64,000 nt of DNA from Egibacter rhizosphaerae (GCF_004322855.1 NZ_CP036402.1:1798001-1862000), one strand, 5' to 3'. Shown: positions 1 to 8,662, numbered from the stretch's first letter. The notes: generated by a model not told the origin, from the sequence alone. Made by a program: numbers and translations.

Positions 1-2
1 CG

Positions 3-629
3 CAGACCGGCGAGTTCGAGAGCCCCGTGCGCGCGGTGGTGGCCGGGGTCGGCGAACAGATCGAGGCGGGAGTCAATGCCCTCGCGCCGGGGGACCTCGT
101 CGCCGCCGGCACCCTGCTCGTGCTCGGGTTGGGCCTGATCTTCGGCACGCTCTACTCGATCACGAGGAACATGCGCGTGGTGATGGCGGGCACCGCGGAA
201 CGCTGGCTGAACGCGGTGCTCGGCCGGGCCGGCACGCTCGCGATCCTGATCGGCATCGTGCTCACGGTCGCGGTGCAGTCCTCCAGCATCGCGACCGCCC
301 TGCTCATCCCGATGATCGCCGCGGGCGTGCTCCGGCTCGACCATGCCTATCCGGTAACTCTGGGGGCGAACCTCGGCACGACGGTGAGCGCCCTGCTGGC
401 CGCGCTCGCCGTCCCCGGGATCGCGGGGCTGCAGATCGCCCTCGTGCATCTCGCGTTCAACGTCGTCGGCCTCTTGCTGTTCTGGCCGATCCCGCCGCTG
501 CGCCGCATTCCCCTGCGCGCGGCCCGTTGGATGGGCGACCAGGCGGTCAAACGGCGGAGCACCGTGCTCGCGTACGTGATCCTGCTCTTCTATGTCGTGC
601 CATTCGTCGGCATCCTCGTACTCCGCTGA
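3..629 (+). CDS. Na/Pi cotransporter family protein, C-terminal part (gene enters from the left edge)
   Basis: Integral membrane protein of the NptA/PNaS family, which imports phosphate with sodium. The reading frame is open to the window edge, so the N-terminal half is missing. Visible are several hydrophobic helices, the family signature VQSSSIATALLIP (about nt 273-311), and GANLGTT soon after it; QSSS is the repeated substrate-binding motif. It stops 11 bases before a PhoU-like gene, the usual partner, so the two probably form one phosphate-uptake operon. The last residues end in a hydrophobic helix, so the C-terminus looks natural. Confidence 0.88.
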   Translation, partial: QTGEFESPVRAVVAGVGEQIEAGVNALAPGDLVAAGTLLVLGLGLIFGTLYSITRNMRVVMAGTAERWLNAVLGRAGTLAILIGIVLTVAVQSSSIATALLIPMIAAGVLRLDHAYPVTLGANLGTTVSALLAALAVPGIAGLQIALVHLAFNVVGLLLFWPIPPLRRIPLRAARWMGDQAVKRRSTVLAYVILLFYVVPFVGILVLR

Positions 630-640
630 CTGGAGGCGCC

Positions 641-1303
641 ATGTTCCGCTGGCTGCGTGGAAGCTCCGATGGCCTCGCCGAGGTCGAGGAGGCCTTCAAG
701 GAGATGCTCGCCGACGGCCGTCGGGTCTTCGACCTGGCCTTCGACGCGCGACTGGGCGAGGCCGCTCCCGAGAGCATCAAGAGCGAGCTCGAGGCCACCG
801 AGGAGCGCACCGACGAGGCCGAACGCCGGATCCGGCGCCTCCTGCTCACCCACGCGAGCGTGCAGGGCGGCGCGAACATCTCCGCCTGCCTGCTCTACAT
901 GAGCGTCGCCAAGGACGCGGAGCGGGTCGCCGACCTGTCCAAGAACGTGTTCGGGATCGCCGACACGGTCGGCACGCAGCCTCACAGCGAGCTGTTCGAC
1001 GAGCTCGCGAGGCTGCGGGCCGAGGTCTCGCCCATGATCACCGACGCGGCGCGGATCTTCGCCGAGGAGCGCACGGAGGAGGCCGAACGATTCCTGGAAC
1101 GGGCTCGGGGACTCCAGGGAGACTGCCGCCGCCGCATCGACGACTTGCTGCTCGAGCGCGTCGCCGTGCCTCAGCCCGCGGCGACCGCGATGACCTACCG
1201 TCAGCTGTCGCGGGTGCTCGCGAACCTGCTCAACATCGTCTCCGCCGTGGTGATGCCCCTCGATCAGCTGGACTACCCGCACCGGGCCCCCGGCGAGGAG
1301 TAG
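641..1303 (+). CDS. PhoU-like domain protein
   Basis: A 220-residue, mostly helical, charged cytoplasmic protein. PhoU proteins modulate phosphate transport and signalling; members next to NptA-type genes probably act on that transporter. The sequence has the PhoU pattern of a long helix with acidic residues (around EATEERTDEAERRIRR) and a second helical repeat. The ATG at 641 was chosen because it follows a GGAGG ribosome site at 632-636 and lies 11 bases after the transporter stop; a longer open frame begins inside the transporter gene but would overlap it. It is shorter than two-repeat PhoU of Pst systems only in its loops. Confidence 0.8.
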   Translation: MFRWLRGSSDGLAEVEEAFKEMLADGRRVFDLAFDARLGEAAPESIKSELEATEERTDEAERRIRRLLLTHASVQGGANISACLLYMSVAKDAERVADLSKNVFGIADTVGTQPHSELFDELARLRAEVSPMITDAARIFAEERTEEAERFLERARGLQGDCRRRIDDLLLERVAVPQPAATAMTYRQLSRVLANLLNIVSAVVMPLDQLDYPHRAPGEE

Positions 1304-1418
1304 CAGCGGCGTCACGACGCGATGGCCGCCGACGCGACCCCGCCGGCTCGATTCCCCCGTGGCTCCCGCGCAACGCGGCCGAGGCGTCGGCGGTCGGGAG
1401 CCGACCGTGGCTGCGACC

Positions 1419-1424
1419 TACACT
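1419..1424 (+). promoter_or_regulatory. -10 element of a leaderless promoter
   Basis: TACACT matches the actinobacterial -10 pattern TANNNT. Only six bases separate it from the ATG at 1431, so transcription should begin at or next to the start codon. No ribosome-binding site is present. Confidence 0.55.
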
Positions 1425-1430
1425 CGCGGC

Positions 1431-2561
1431 ATGGCTCCGACAACCATCCCCGCGCACGTCGACGACCCCGTCAACGCGAAGATCCTCGCGGTCTCCGAGG
1501 ATCGCGTGCAGGGATTCCACCGCGAGCCCCTGCGCACGATCGCCGAGCAGTCGGAGGTCGAGCTCGACACGGTGATCACCCGCATCGCCGCGATGCTGCG
1601 AGAGGGCACGATCCGCCGGGTGCGCCAGACGCTGATGTCGACGAGCCTCGCTCCGGGGGCGCTCGTGGCGTGGCGACTTCCCGGGGAGCGGATCAAACCC
1701 GCCTTCGAGTTCATGTTCCGCGAGGACCCCTTCAGCGGGCACGTCGTGACGCGGAGCACCGACCGTGACACCCCCGGCAGCGACTACAAGCTCTGGACCA
1801 CGCTGAAGGTGCCGCGACCGTACGACATGGAGGCGCACTGTCGGTATCTCGCCGAGCGGACCGGCGCCACGGCGTACAAGCTCCTGCCGGCGAAGAAGCT
1901 GTTCGCGCTCGGCGTCGGCCACGTGCGTCGCCGCGAGATCGAGCCCGGCGACCGGACCGATGAACCGGGTCGGGTGCTCGACACCGAGGTGGTGGACCTG
2001 ACCGAGCGCGAATGGCGGGTCCTGACCGCCCTCAAGCGCGAGTTCGAGCCCGAGGAGCTGCGACCCGACCCGTGGGCGCCGCGCGCCCAGGAGGCGGGCG
2101 AAACGCTCGAGGACTTCTGCGCGATCGCCGAGGACCTCACGGAGCGCAACATCGTCGGGAGGTTCTCGACTTTCCTCGAGCACTACAAGCAGCACCGCGA
2201 CGGCACGCGCGTGACCCGCTACAACGCCCTGTTCCACTGGCGCGTGCCCGAAGGCGCCGAGATCCGCGCGGGCCAAGAGGTCGGGCGCCACCACTGCATG
2301 ACCCATGCCTACTGGCGCGAGGGCGGCCCCGAGTTCGCCGGGGTGAACATCATGGGCGTGTCGCACGGCACCGAGAAGGACCGGGTGCTAGCGCACAAGG
2401 CGGCGATCGACGAGCATCTGGAAGCCGTCGGGATCCCGGTCGAGTACACCAACGTGTTCTGGGGCGGGCGCAGCGAGATCAAGCCGAGCGAGGTCAGCCC
2501 GTTCGCCTATCGTGACTGGTGCCTCCAGCGTGGCCTCGACCCCGAGGCGATGCGCGCTTGA
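1431..2561 (+). CDS. Two-domain Lrp/AsnC-like protein of the siroheme decarboxylase (AhbA-AhbB/NirDL) type
   Basis: A 376-residue protein made of two AsnC/Lrp-like halves. Residues about 5-65 form a winged helix ending in REGTIRRVRQTL, the pattern that opens AhbB/NirL-type siroheme decarboxylase subunits. Residues about 66-160 resemble the following ligand domain (DYKLWTTLKVPR, AYKLLPAKKLFALGVGHVRR). The second half repeats the plan (TERNIVGRFSTFLEHYK, then TRYNALFHWRVP and HHCMTHAYWREGGPEF with several His residues). AhbA and AhbB are normally separate chains of about 150-170 residues, so this would be a fusion. No other heme or nitrite genes are nearby. A tandem Lrp-type regulator is the alternative. 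The start is set by the leaderless promoter. Confidence 0.6.
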   Translation: MAPTTIPAHVDDPVNAKILAVSEDRVQGFHREPLRTIAEQSEVELDTVITRIAAMLREGTIRRVRQTLMSTSLAPGALVAWRLPGERIKPAFEFMFREDPFSGHVVTRSTDRDTPGSDYKLWTTLKVPRPYDMEAHCRYLAERTGATAYKLLPAKKLFALGVGHVRRREIEPGDRTDEPGRVLDTEVVDLTEREWRVLTALKREFEPEELRPDPWAPRAQEAGETLEDFCAIAEDLTERNIVGRFSTFLEHYKQHRDGTRVTRYNALFHWRVPEGAEIRAGQEVGRHHCMTHAYWREGGPEFAGVNIMGVSHGTEKDRVLAHKAAIDEHLEAVGIPVEYTNVFWGGRSEIKPSEVSPFAYRDWCLQRGLDPEAMRA

Positions 2562-2568
2562 CCGGCCG

Positions 2569-2673
2569 CCCGACCGAACCCCCGGCCGCCCAACCTGACC
2601 TCGACACCCGACCGAACCCCCGGCCGCCCAACCTGACCTCGACACCCGACCGAACCCCCGGCCGCCCAACCTG
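2569..2673. repeat. 38-bp tandem repeat, about 2.8 copies
   Basis: Copies begin at 2569, 2607 and 2645 with a strict 38-base period; the third stops after 29 bases. The unit opens CCCGACCGAACCCCCGGCC. It lies in the 315-base stretch between two plus-strand genes, where I see no coding region. Together with the hairpin that follows, it accounts for most of that gap. Confidence 0.85.
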
Positions 2674-2681
2674 CGCCGACT

Positions 2682-2723
2682 CGTGGTGCGGTTACCCGCG
2701 TCGGCGCGGGTAACCGCACCACG
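2682..2723. repeat. Perfect 19-bp inverted repeat; one arm repeated at 2827-2845
   Basis: The arms 2682-2700 and 2705-2723 are exact reverse complements (CGTGGTGCGGTTACCCGCG) around the four-base loop TCGG. The right arm recurs base for base at 2827-2845, 32 bases before the next start codon. A degenerate version lies near 2773-2806 (GCAGGTAACCG). It has no T-tract. It could end transcription of the preceding gene, be a REP-like palindrome, or be a protein-binding site. Confidence 0.8.
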
Positions 2724-2876
2724 GGCCAGGAGCGGCCGTCGACCCGCCGCGCACCGCCCCGCCCGCGGTACGCGCACCCGCGCCGGCGCAGGTAACCGTA
2801 CGGCGGTGAGGCCAACCGGCGAGTGGCGCGGGTAACCGCACCACGATCTCACCTTCGACGGCGCAAGGAGGGGCGT

Positions 2877-3596
2877 ATGACCAGTCCGGAACTGGAGGAG
2901 TTCGACGGCGACATCGGCCGTGTCCTCGCGATCGCCGCCCACCCCGACGACCTGGAGTACGGGCCCGCGGCCGCCGTCGCGCGGTGGACCCGCTCCGGCC
3001 ACGAGGTCGTGTATCTGCTCGCCACCCGCGGCGAGGCGGGCATCGACAGCGTGAGTCCCGACGAGGCCGGGCCGCTCCGCAGCGCCGAGCAGCAGCGCAG
3101 CGCCGCGGTGGTCAGCGTCGACCGCGTCGAGTTCCTCGACCATCCCGACGGGACCCTCGTCCACGGCCCGGAACTGCGGCGAGACCTCGTCGCAGCGATC
3201 CGACGGGAGCGTCCCGACACCGTCATCACGGTCAACCACCGCGAAACGTGGGGCCCTCCGGGCGCACTGAACTCGGCCGACCACCGCGCGCTCGGCGCCG
3301 CGGTTCTCGACGCGGTCCAGGACGCGGGCAACCGCTGGATCTTCCCTGGCGTCGGGGGCCACCCTCACGCGGTTCGCCGGGCGATGGTCGCCGGTAGCCC
3401 CCACGCGCGCCACGCGATCGACGTGAGCGGCACGGTCGACGCTGCGGTGGCGTCCCTCGCCGAGCACCGCGCCTACCTCGAAGGGCTCGGGGACCATCCC
3501 ATGGCCGACCCGGAGTTCCTGCGCTGGGTGCTCGCCGATGCGGGCGCCCGCGCCGGCCGCGACGCGGCCGTGGCCATCGAGCTCTTCGAGTTCTGA
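2877..3596 (+). CDS. PIG-L (LmbE-like) deacetylase
   Basis: A 239-residue cytoplasmic zinc hydrolase of the family that includes MshB and Mca, which deacetylate N-acetylglucosaminyl sugars or mycothiol conjugates. The metal and catalytic motif AHPDDLEYG sits at about residues 20-28. A later TVNHRETWGPPG stretch and an SADHRALG His supply further ligands. Length is close to simple PIG-L proteins. The ATG at 2877 follows AAGGAGGGG at 2865-2873. Neighbours are unrelated, so the substrate cannot be named. A role in mycothiol metabolism is possible but unproved. Confidence 0.85.
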   Translation: MTSPELEEFDGDIGRVLAIAAHPDDLEYGPAAAVARWTRSGHEVVYLLATRGEAGIDSVSPDEAGPLRSAEQQRSAAVVSVDRVEFLDHPDGTLVHGPELRRDLVAAIRRERPDTVITVNHRETWGPPGALNSADHRALGAAVLDAVQDAGNRWIFPGVGGHPHAVRRAMVAGSPHARHAIDVSGTVDAAVASLAEHRAYLEGLGDHPMADPEFLRWVLADAGARAGRDAAVAIELFEF

Positions 3597-3792
3597 ACCG
3601 CATCGGACCGAGGCGCGGCGAACACGACACGTGCCGGGTCGACGGCTTCGTCACGGTTCGTCGGGGCGTCACGCTCAAGTTCGCCGTCGACGCGACGACC
3701 GGTGGGGTGCAAGCAGCTGGCGGGACACGTCGCGCTCGCTGAGCACTCGGCAACGGCCGTGCCCTCAGCGGTGACGCGAGGAGCGGGGAGCC

Positions 3793-5166
3793 GTGCAGCA
3801 GGAGCTCGAACCCGAACGCGCTCGAGAGCGGGAGCAACCGCCCGATGATGCGAAGCCCGAGGCCGTCGACCCCTCGGTGGCCACGTTCGAGCGGTTGTGG
3901 GAGATCCTGCAGATCGCCCCGATCGGGGTCGGCATCGTCAATCTCGACGGGCACGTCGTCCTCAGCAACACCGCCCTGCGCGCGATGCTCGGCTACTCGG
4001 AGGCCGAGTTCGCCGCCATGCACTTCGACGACTACTCGCACCCCGACGACACCGTCCGCAACCGCGAACTCGTCAGCGAGATGCTGGCCGGCCACCGCGA
4101 GCGCTTCCACATGGACAAGCGCTTCTACGCGCGCGACGGCTCCGAACTGTGGTGCCGGCTGACGGTCTCGCTCCTGCGGGACGATGACGGACACCCGGCC
4201 CTGCACGTGGGGATGCTCGAGAACGTCACCGAGCAGCGGCGGCTCGAGCAGCAACTCGAGGAGGCCGAGGCCACCTACCGGCTGCTGGTCGAACGCTCCC
4301 CCGGCGTCGTCTACGTGGCGCCCCTCGCACCCCATCGGCCCTGCAAGTACGTGAGCCCCCAGGTCCAGATCCTGCTCGGGTTCACCCCTGACGAGTGGCT
4401 CGAGCAGCCCGACCTGTGGCTCGCCCGCGTCCATCCCGACGACCGTGCGGCGGTCCACGACGCGTGGCTGGAGCGCGCCGGACGTCCCTCGACGGAGCCG
4501 ACGACCATCCGCTACCGGATGCATCGGCGCGAGGGCGACGAGGTGTGGGTGCGCGACGAGTTCGCGGTCGAGCACGACCGCGAGGGCGAACTCGTCGCGC
4601 ACGGGGTCATGGCCGACGTCACGCGCGAGAAGCGGCTCGAGGACGCGCTGGAGCACCAGGCGTTCCACGACTCGCTCACCGGGCTGCCGAACCGCAAGCT
4701 CTTCGAGGAGCGCATCAGCAGCTGCCTCGGGCGCGGCCCCCGGGGGGACCGGCCGCGGGGCGTGGTCGCGTTCTTCGACCTCGATGACTTCAAGAGCATC
4801 AACGACGGGCACGGGCACGCCCTCGGCGACGAGCTGCTCTGCTCGGTGGCCGATCGGATCCGCCACACCATCCGGCCCGGCGACACCGCGGCGCGGCTCG
4901 GTGGGGACGAGTTCGTGGTCCTCCTCGAGGGGGTCGAGTCGGTGGAGGACGGCAAGGCCGCGGCCCGTAGGGCGTCGAGCGAGTTGCAGCGCCCGCACCA
5001 CCTCTCGCAAGGCGTGTTCCGGATCTCGGCCAGCGTCGGGGTCGCGTTGCTCGAAGGAACCTCGTCCGATGCCGCGCTGCGCTCGGCCGACCTCGCGATG
5101 TACCACGCCAAGCACGCGGGCAAGGGCCAGGTGGTGGGCCCGGGCGAGCAGCCGGTGCCGGACTGA
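3793..5166 (+). CDS. Diguanylate cyclase with two PAS domains
   Basis: A 457-residue soluble signalling protein. A PAS domain at about 33-140 and a second at about 155-285 (each followed by the usual coiled connector) precede a GGDEF domain at about 287-455, which makes cyclic di-GMP from two GTP. The active-site loop is intact: ARLGGDEFVVLLEG near residue 370, with FDLDDFKSINDGHGH upstream binding metal and GTP. RPGD lies exactly five residues before GGDEF and matches the RxxD inhibitory site, so product inhibition is expected. No EAL domain and no membrane segment are present. The GTG start at 3793 follows GGGGAG at 3785-3790. Confidence 0.9.
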   Translation: MQQELEPERAREREQPPDDAKPEAVDPSVATFERLWEILQIAPIGVGIVNLDGHVVLSNTALRAMLGYSEAEFAAMHFDDYSHPDDTVRNRELVSEMLAGHRERFHMDKRFYARDGSELWCRLTVSLLRDDDGHPALHVGMLENVTEQRRLEQQLEEAEATYRLLVERSPGVVYVAPLAPHRPCKYVSPQVQILLGFTPDEWLEQPDLWLARVHPDDRAAVHDAWLERAGRPSTEPTTIRYRMHRREGDEVWVRDEFAVEHDREGELVAHGVMADVTREKRLEDALEHQAFHDSLTGLPNRKLFEERISSCLGRGPRGDRPRGVVAFFDLDDFKSINDGHGHALGDELLCSVADRIRHTIRPGDTAARLGGDEFVVLLEGVESVEDGKAAARRASSELQRPHHLSQGVFRISASVGVALLEGTSSDAALRSADLAMYHAKHAGKGQVVGPGEQPVPD

Positions 5167-5267
5167 CGAGGCGCGCCGACGCGTTCGCGGGAATCGGCCG
5201 GGCCCGACGTTCGGTCCCGTCACCTTCGATGCGCCACCGTGGAGCGGTCGCGGCGCCGGAGCAGGCG

Positions 5268-5273
5268 TATCGT
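5268..5273 (+). promoter_or_regulatory. -10 element of a leaderless promoter
   Basis: TATCGT fits TANNNT and ends seven bases before the GTG at 5281. No good ribosome site stands between, so the kinase mRNA probably starts at its start codon. Confidence 0.5.
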
Positions 5274-5280
5274 CGGAGAT

Positions 5281-6798
5281 GTGGACATCACGGGAACCCC
5301 GGGCGAGACGGGCGCTCACGATGCGGCAGAACGGGTGCTCGCGCTCGACCTGGGGACCGGTTCGGTGAAGGCGGGCGTGATGGGCCCCGACGGGCGACTC
5401 GGCGAGACCGCCGCCCGTGACTATCCGCTGCTCACACCCGGCGAGGACCGTGCCGAGGCCGATCCGGCGCGTTGGTGGGCCGCCACCCGCGAGGTCGTAC
5501 GCGAACTGCGCGCCCTGCCGAGCGACCCCCTCGACGATCTCTCGGGCGTCGCCATCGCGGGACAGATGCACGGCGTCGTCCTCGCCGACGGACAGGGGAC
5601 ACCCCTACGCCCCGCCGTCCTGTGGCCCGACCGGCGGGCACAGCAGCAGCTGACCCGGTACCGCGAGGCGGACGATGCCGCGTTGCGACGCCTCGGCAAC
5701 CCGCTCGTTCCCGGGATGATGGGGCCCATCCTCTCGTCACTCCGGGCCGACGAACCGGAGGTCGTCGCCCGGGCTCGATGGGCGCTGAGCCCGAAGGACT
5801 GGCTGCGCACCCGGTTGACCGGACCCGAGGGCGTCGACGGCCCGTGCGCGGAGCCGAGCGACGCCTCCGCCACGCTCTTGTGGGACCTCGAAGCCGACGA
5901 CTGGCACGACGAGATCGTCGAACTGCTCGCGCTGCCGCGAGGGCTGCTACCCCCGATCGTGAGGTCCGAGCGCATCGTCGGCCGCCTGACCACGAGCGCG
6001 GCCGCCGAGCTCCAGCTCATCCCGGACACGCCCGTGATCGCCGGCGCGGCGGACACTGCCGCAGCGCTTCGGGGCGCCGACACGCCGCCGGGAGCGTTGC
6101 AGTTGGGAATCGGCACCGGGGCGCAGTGGGTCCGGCCGCTCGACGGCGCCACCGTCGACACCCGGACGCTCGAGCCCGAGCAGGGTCTGCACTGCTATCG
6201 CGCGGCCGGCGAGGGTTGGTACGCCATGGCCGCGGTCCAGAACGCCGGACTCGCGTTCGAGTGGGCCTGGGAGGTCCTCGACGCGGGCTGGGACGAGGCC
6301 CACCGAGCGCTCGAGGCGACCGAGCCCGGGGCGCAGGGGGTGGTGTTCCTGCCGTTCCTCACCGGCGAGCGCACACCCCACCTGGATCCGGGGTTGCGCG
6401 CGGCCTGGCTCGGCGCGGGGCGCGCGCATCGGCGCGCACACCTGCTGCGGGCGGTGTTCGAGGGTGTGGCCTTCGCCATCCGCGCCGCGCGCGACGCGCT
6501 CGATGGGCCCGCCCGGGACGCGCCCGTGCGGCTGGTCGGTGGCGGCACCACCGAGCCCCGGTGGCAGGCCCTCCTCGCGGACGTCCTCGACACCGAGGTG
6601 CAGGTCGTCGACGAGCCCGAGGCCACGCTCCGCGGCGCCGGCCTCCTGGCGCTGTCCGCGCTGGAGGGCGAAGCGGGCCCGGGTCCGTCCCCCCTCCGGC
6701 CGCGGGCGACGCAGCGACCGGGTCCGAACGCGCCCGCCTACCAGGCCGCGTTCACGCACTACACCGAGCGCGTCCACGCGTCGCGCGGCGCGGGGTGA
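5281..6798 (+). CDS. FGGY-family carbohydrate kinase, xylulokinase-like
   Basis: A 505-residue cytoplasmic sugar kinase. The N-terminal ATP fold begins ALDLGTGSVKAGVM, and GVAIAGQMHGVVL is the stretch typical of xylulokinases, which phosphorylate D-xylulose to xylulose 5-phosphate. GAADTAAALRG near residue 260 carries the probable catalytic Asp. The C-terminal FGGY region includes VRLVGGGTTEPRWQALLADVLD. No xylose isomerase or transporter lies beside it, so the substrate is by family resemblance only. The GTG at 5281 was preferred to an upstream in-frame ATG because it fits the leaderless promoter and removes an Arg-rich tail. Confidence 0.82.
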   Translation: MDITGTPGETGAHDAAERVLALDLGTGSVKAGVMGPDGRLGETAARDYPLLTPGEDRAEADPARWWAATREVVRELRALPSDPLDDLSGVAIAGQMHGVVLADGQGTPLRPAVLWPDRRAQQQLTRYREADDAALRRLGNPLVPGMMGPILSSLRADEPEVVARARWALSPKDWLRTRLTGPEGVDGPCAEPSDASATLLWDLEADDWHDEIVELLALPRGLLPPIVRSERIVGRLTTSAAAELQLIPDTPVIAGAADTAAALRGADTPPGALQLGIGTGAQWVRPLDGATVDTRTLEPEQGLHCYRAAGEGWYAMAAVQNAGLAFEWAWEVLDAGWDEAHRALEATEPGAQGVVFLPFLTGERTPHLDPGLRAAWLGAGRAHRRAHLLRAVFEGVAFAIRAARDALDGPARDAPVRLVGGGTTEPRWQALLADVLDTEVQVVDEPEATLRGAGLLALSALEGEAGPGPSPLRPRATQRPGPNAPAYQAAFTHYTERVHASRGAG

Positions 6799-6848
6799 CC
6801 GCCCGGCCGGGACGAGCGCGGCGCGGGGTGACCGCGCCCGGTCGGGAC
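6783..6848. repeat. 33-bp imperfect tandem duplication
   Basis: Two copies, starting at 6783 and 6816, share GCGCGGCGCGGGGTGACC. The first copy contains the kinase stop codon. The duplication fills most of the gap before the cupredoxin gene. Confidence 0.65.
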
Positions 6849-6916
6849 GGCGTGAACCGCACCGGGGCCCTCGTTCGTACACCCCGTGGCACCGAAGCCG
6901 AACGGGAGGTACCGCC

Positions 6917-7285
6917 GTGCGACGTTCACGGTTCGCGATCCGTCTACTGGGCCCCGTGGCAGCAGTGGCCCTGCTGACCGCCTGCGACGAGGGCGACACC
7001 GACACCGCGGAGGAGCCGGACGCAGGGAACGACACCGTCGCCGCGACCGTGACGATGTCGGACGTCGCCTTCTCACCCGAGACCGTCGAGATCGCGCCCG
7101 GCGAGACCGTCGAGTTCGTGAACGAGGAGCAGATGGTCCACGACGTGGCGTTCGACGACGGGGAGGCCTCCGAGGACCTGGAGGAGGGCGACAGCTACAC
7201 CCGCACCTTCGACGAGGAGGGCGAGTTCGCCTACGAGTGCACCTACCACCCCGGCATGGAGGGCACGGTGATCGTCGAGGACTAG
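6917..7285 (+). CDS. Plastocyanin-like cupredoxin lipoprotein
   Basis: A 122-residue exported type 1 copper protein, probably an electron carrier at the outer face of the membrane. A basic start and hydrophobic stretch end in the lipobox LTAC (Cys23), followed by an acidic linker. The copper ligands of a cupredoxin fold are visible: His75 in MVHDV, then Cys108, His111 and Met114 in ECTYHPGMEG. The GTG at 6917 follows GGGAGG at 6904-6909. It stands alone, so the redox partner is unknown. Surface residues are strongly acidic (DDGEASEDLEEGD), consistent with a saline environment. Confidence 0.88.
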   Translation: MRRSRFAIRLLGPVAAVALLTACDEGDTDTAEEPDAGNDTVAATVTMSDVAFSPETVEIAPGETVEFVNEEQMVHDVAFDDGEASEDLEEGDSYTRTFDEEGEFAYECTYHPGMEGTVIVED

Positions 7286-7287
7286 CT

Positions 7288-7312
7288 GCGCGCCCCCAGG
7301 GGGGAGGCGCGC
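7288..7312 (+). terminator. Probable hairpin terminator after the cupredoxin gene
   Basis: GCGCGCC at 7288-7294 pairs with GGCGCGC at 7306-7312, and the inner CCC and GGG extend the stem. It begins two bases after the stop codon. No T-tract follows. Confidence 0.45.
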
Positions 7313-7354
7313 GCCCGCGACCTGGCCATCGGGTCATCGTGGCAGGCCCCGGGT

Positions 7355-8662
7355 GTGGGTAGATCATGGCACACGAAGGGCCGCACCGACCGAGTGGGCG
7401 AGGCGACCGATGGGCACGACCCCCGACTGCGCGACTCGTCGCCGCTGGCGGGGCCGAGCGTGAGCCTCGTTCCCGTACGCGCGACGGGCCCCGTCCTGAC
7501 CCGGCCCCTCGGCGCGTCCTCCGGGGACTCGGCCCGCCTTCGAGGGATCGACGTCGCGCGCGCACTGGCGGTGCTGGGCATGTTGGCGGTGCACGTCGGC
7601 CCGACGAACGGCTCGGCTCTGGCGACACGGCTGTACGCGCTGCCGCACGGGCGGGCGTCGGTCCTGTTCGTCGTCCTCGCCGGTGTCGGGGTCGCTCTGC
7701 TGGCCCGGTCGCGGCGGACGTCGGGCGCGGTGGCCCGTCGGCGGCTCGCCTGGCGGGCGGCGTTGCTGCTGCCGGCCGGGCTGGCGCTGCAGCTCCTCGA
7801 CCACGGCGCCTTCGTGATCCTGGCGGAGTACGCCGTGCTGTTCGCGCTGGCGATCCTGCTGCTCGACGCCAGCGACCGACAGTTGCTGGGGGCCGCCGGG
7901 GCTGTTGCGGCGCTCGGACCGGTGGCCTACTTCCTCGGCCAGTCAGTGGCGCCGGCGACGTTCGAGCGCAGCGGCCCGGTGCTCGCCGACGGGCCGGCAG
8001 CGATCGCACACGCGCTGCTGGCCACCGGCGCGTTCCCGTTGCTGGTGTGGGCCGCCCCGTTCATCTTCGGCATGTGGCTGGGACGCCGAGCGATCGGCGA
8101 CCGCGCCGTGCAGCGACGGCTGCTGCTGGGCGGGCTCGCGGTGGGAATCGGCGCCTGGATGGTGTCGGTGATCCTCGTCGGGCTGATGGGAGAGCCCACG
8201 GGCTGGGGCGATCCGCGGATGCTGTTGGCGCGCGGGGCCCACAGCCAGATGCCGCTGTGGCTGTGGTCATCGACCGGTCTTGCGGTCGCGGTGCTCGGGG
8301 GATGCCTGCTCGCAGCGCGGGCGATCGACCGCGTGGCGTCGCCGCTGGTCGCGACCGGGCAGTTCGCGCTCACGATCTACGTGGGACACCTCGTCGCGCT
8401 GCACCTGGCCCCCACGCTGCTCACCAGCGACGAGGTGTCCGGCGCGCTCGCACTGCTCGGTGGCTTCGCCGCCGTGGCGGGGACGGTCGCGGTGCTCTGG
8501 CGCTCGGTCTGGCGCTACGGACCACTCGAATCGCTGTTGCACCTGCCGTGGCTCATCACACCACGAGCCGAGCCCGCGCCGCCCAACGAGCCGACGACGG
8601 CGGAGGTCAGGGGGAATCCGCACGCCAATCCGCCTCGCGACGCCCGTCGCGTGCTCCGCTGA
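7355..8662 (+). CDS. Multi-spanning membrane protein of the DUF418/acyltransferase-like type
   Basis: A roughly 400-435 residue protein with about ten hydrophobic helices. The motif RLRGIDVARALAVLGMLAVHVG, followed by a loop and RASVLFVVLAGVGVALL, is the usual opening of DUF418 and heparan-glucosaminide-acetyltransferase-like membrane proteins; substrates of bacterial members are mostly unknown. The start is uncertain: GTG codons at 7355, 7394 and 7460 are all in frame and none has a convincing ribosome site; 7460 would leave a normal short tail before the first helix. Its 3' end overlaps the convergent gamma-glutamyltransferase gene by 56 bases. Confidence 0.7.
   Translation: MGRSWHTKGRTDRVGEATDGHDPRLRDSSPLAGPSVSLVPVRATGPVLTRPLGASSGDSARLRGIDVARALAVLGMLAVHVGPTNGSALATRLYALPHGRASVLFVVLAGVGVALLARSRRTSGAVARRRLAWRAALLLPAGLALQLLDHGAFVILAEYAVLFALAILLLDASDRQLLGAAGAVAALGPVAYFLGQSVAPATFERSGPVLADGPAAIAHALLATGAFPLLVWAAPFIFGMWLGRRAIGDRAVQRRLLLGGLAVGIGAWMVSVILVGLMGEPTGWGDPRMLLARGAHSQMPLWLWSSTGLAVAVLGGCLLAARAIDRVASPLVATGQFALTIYVGHLVALHLAPTLLTSDEVSGALALLGGFAAVAGTVAVLWRSVWRYGPLESLLHLPWLITPRAEPAPPNEPTTAEVRGNPHANPPRDARRVLR

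Noticed and set aside
2569-2673. CRISPR-like spacing of repeats
   Set aside because: The repeats are contiguous with no spacers, and no cas genes are present.
3232-5571. 779-codon open frame on the minus strand
   Set aside because: It is antisense to the PAS-PAS-GGDEF gene, has no recognisable domain, and its composition is what the third-codon GC bias of the real gene predicts.
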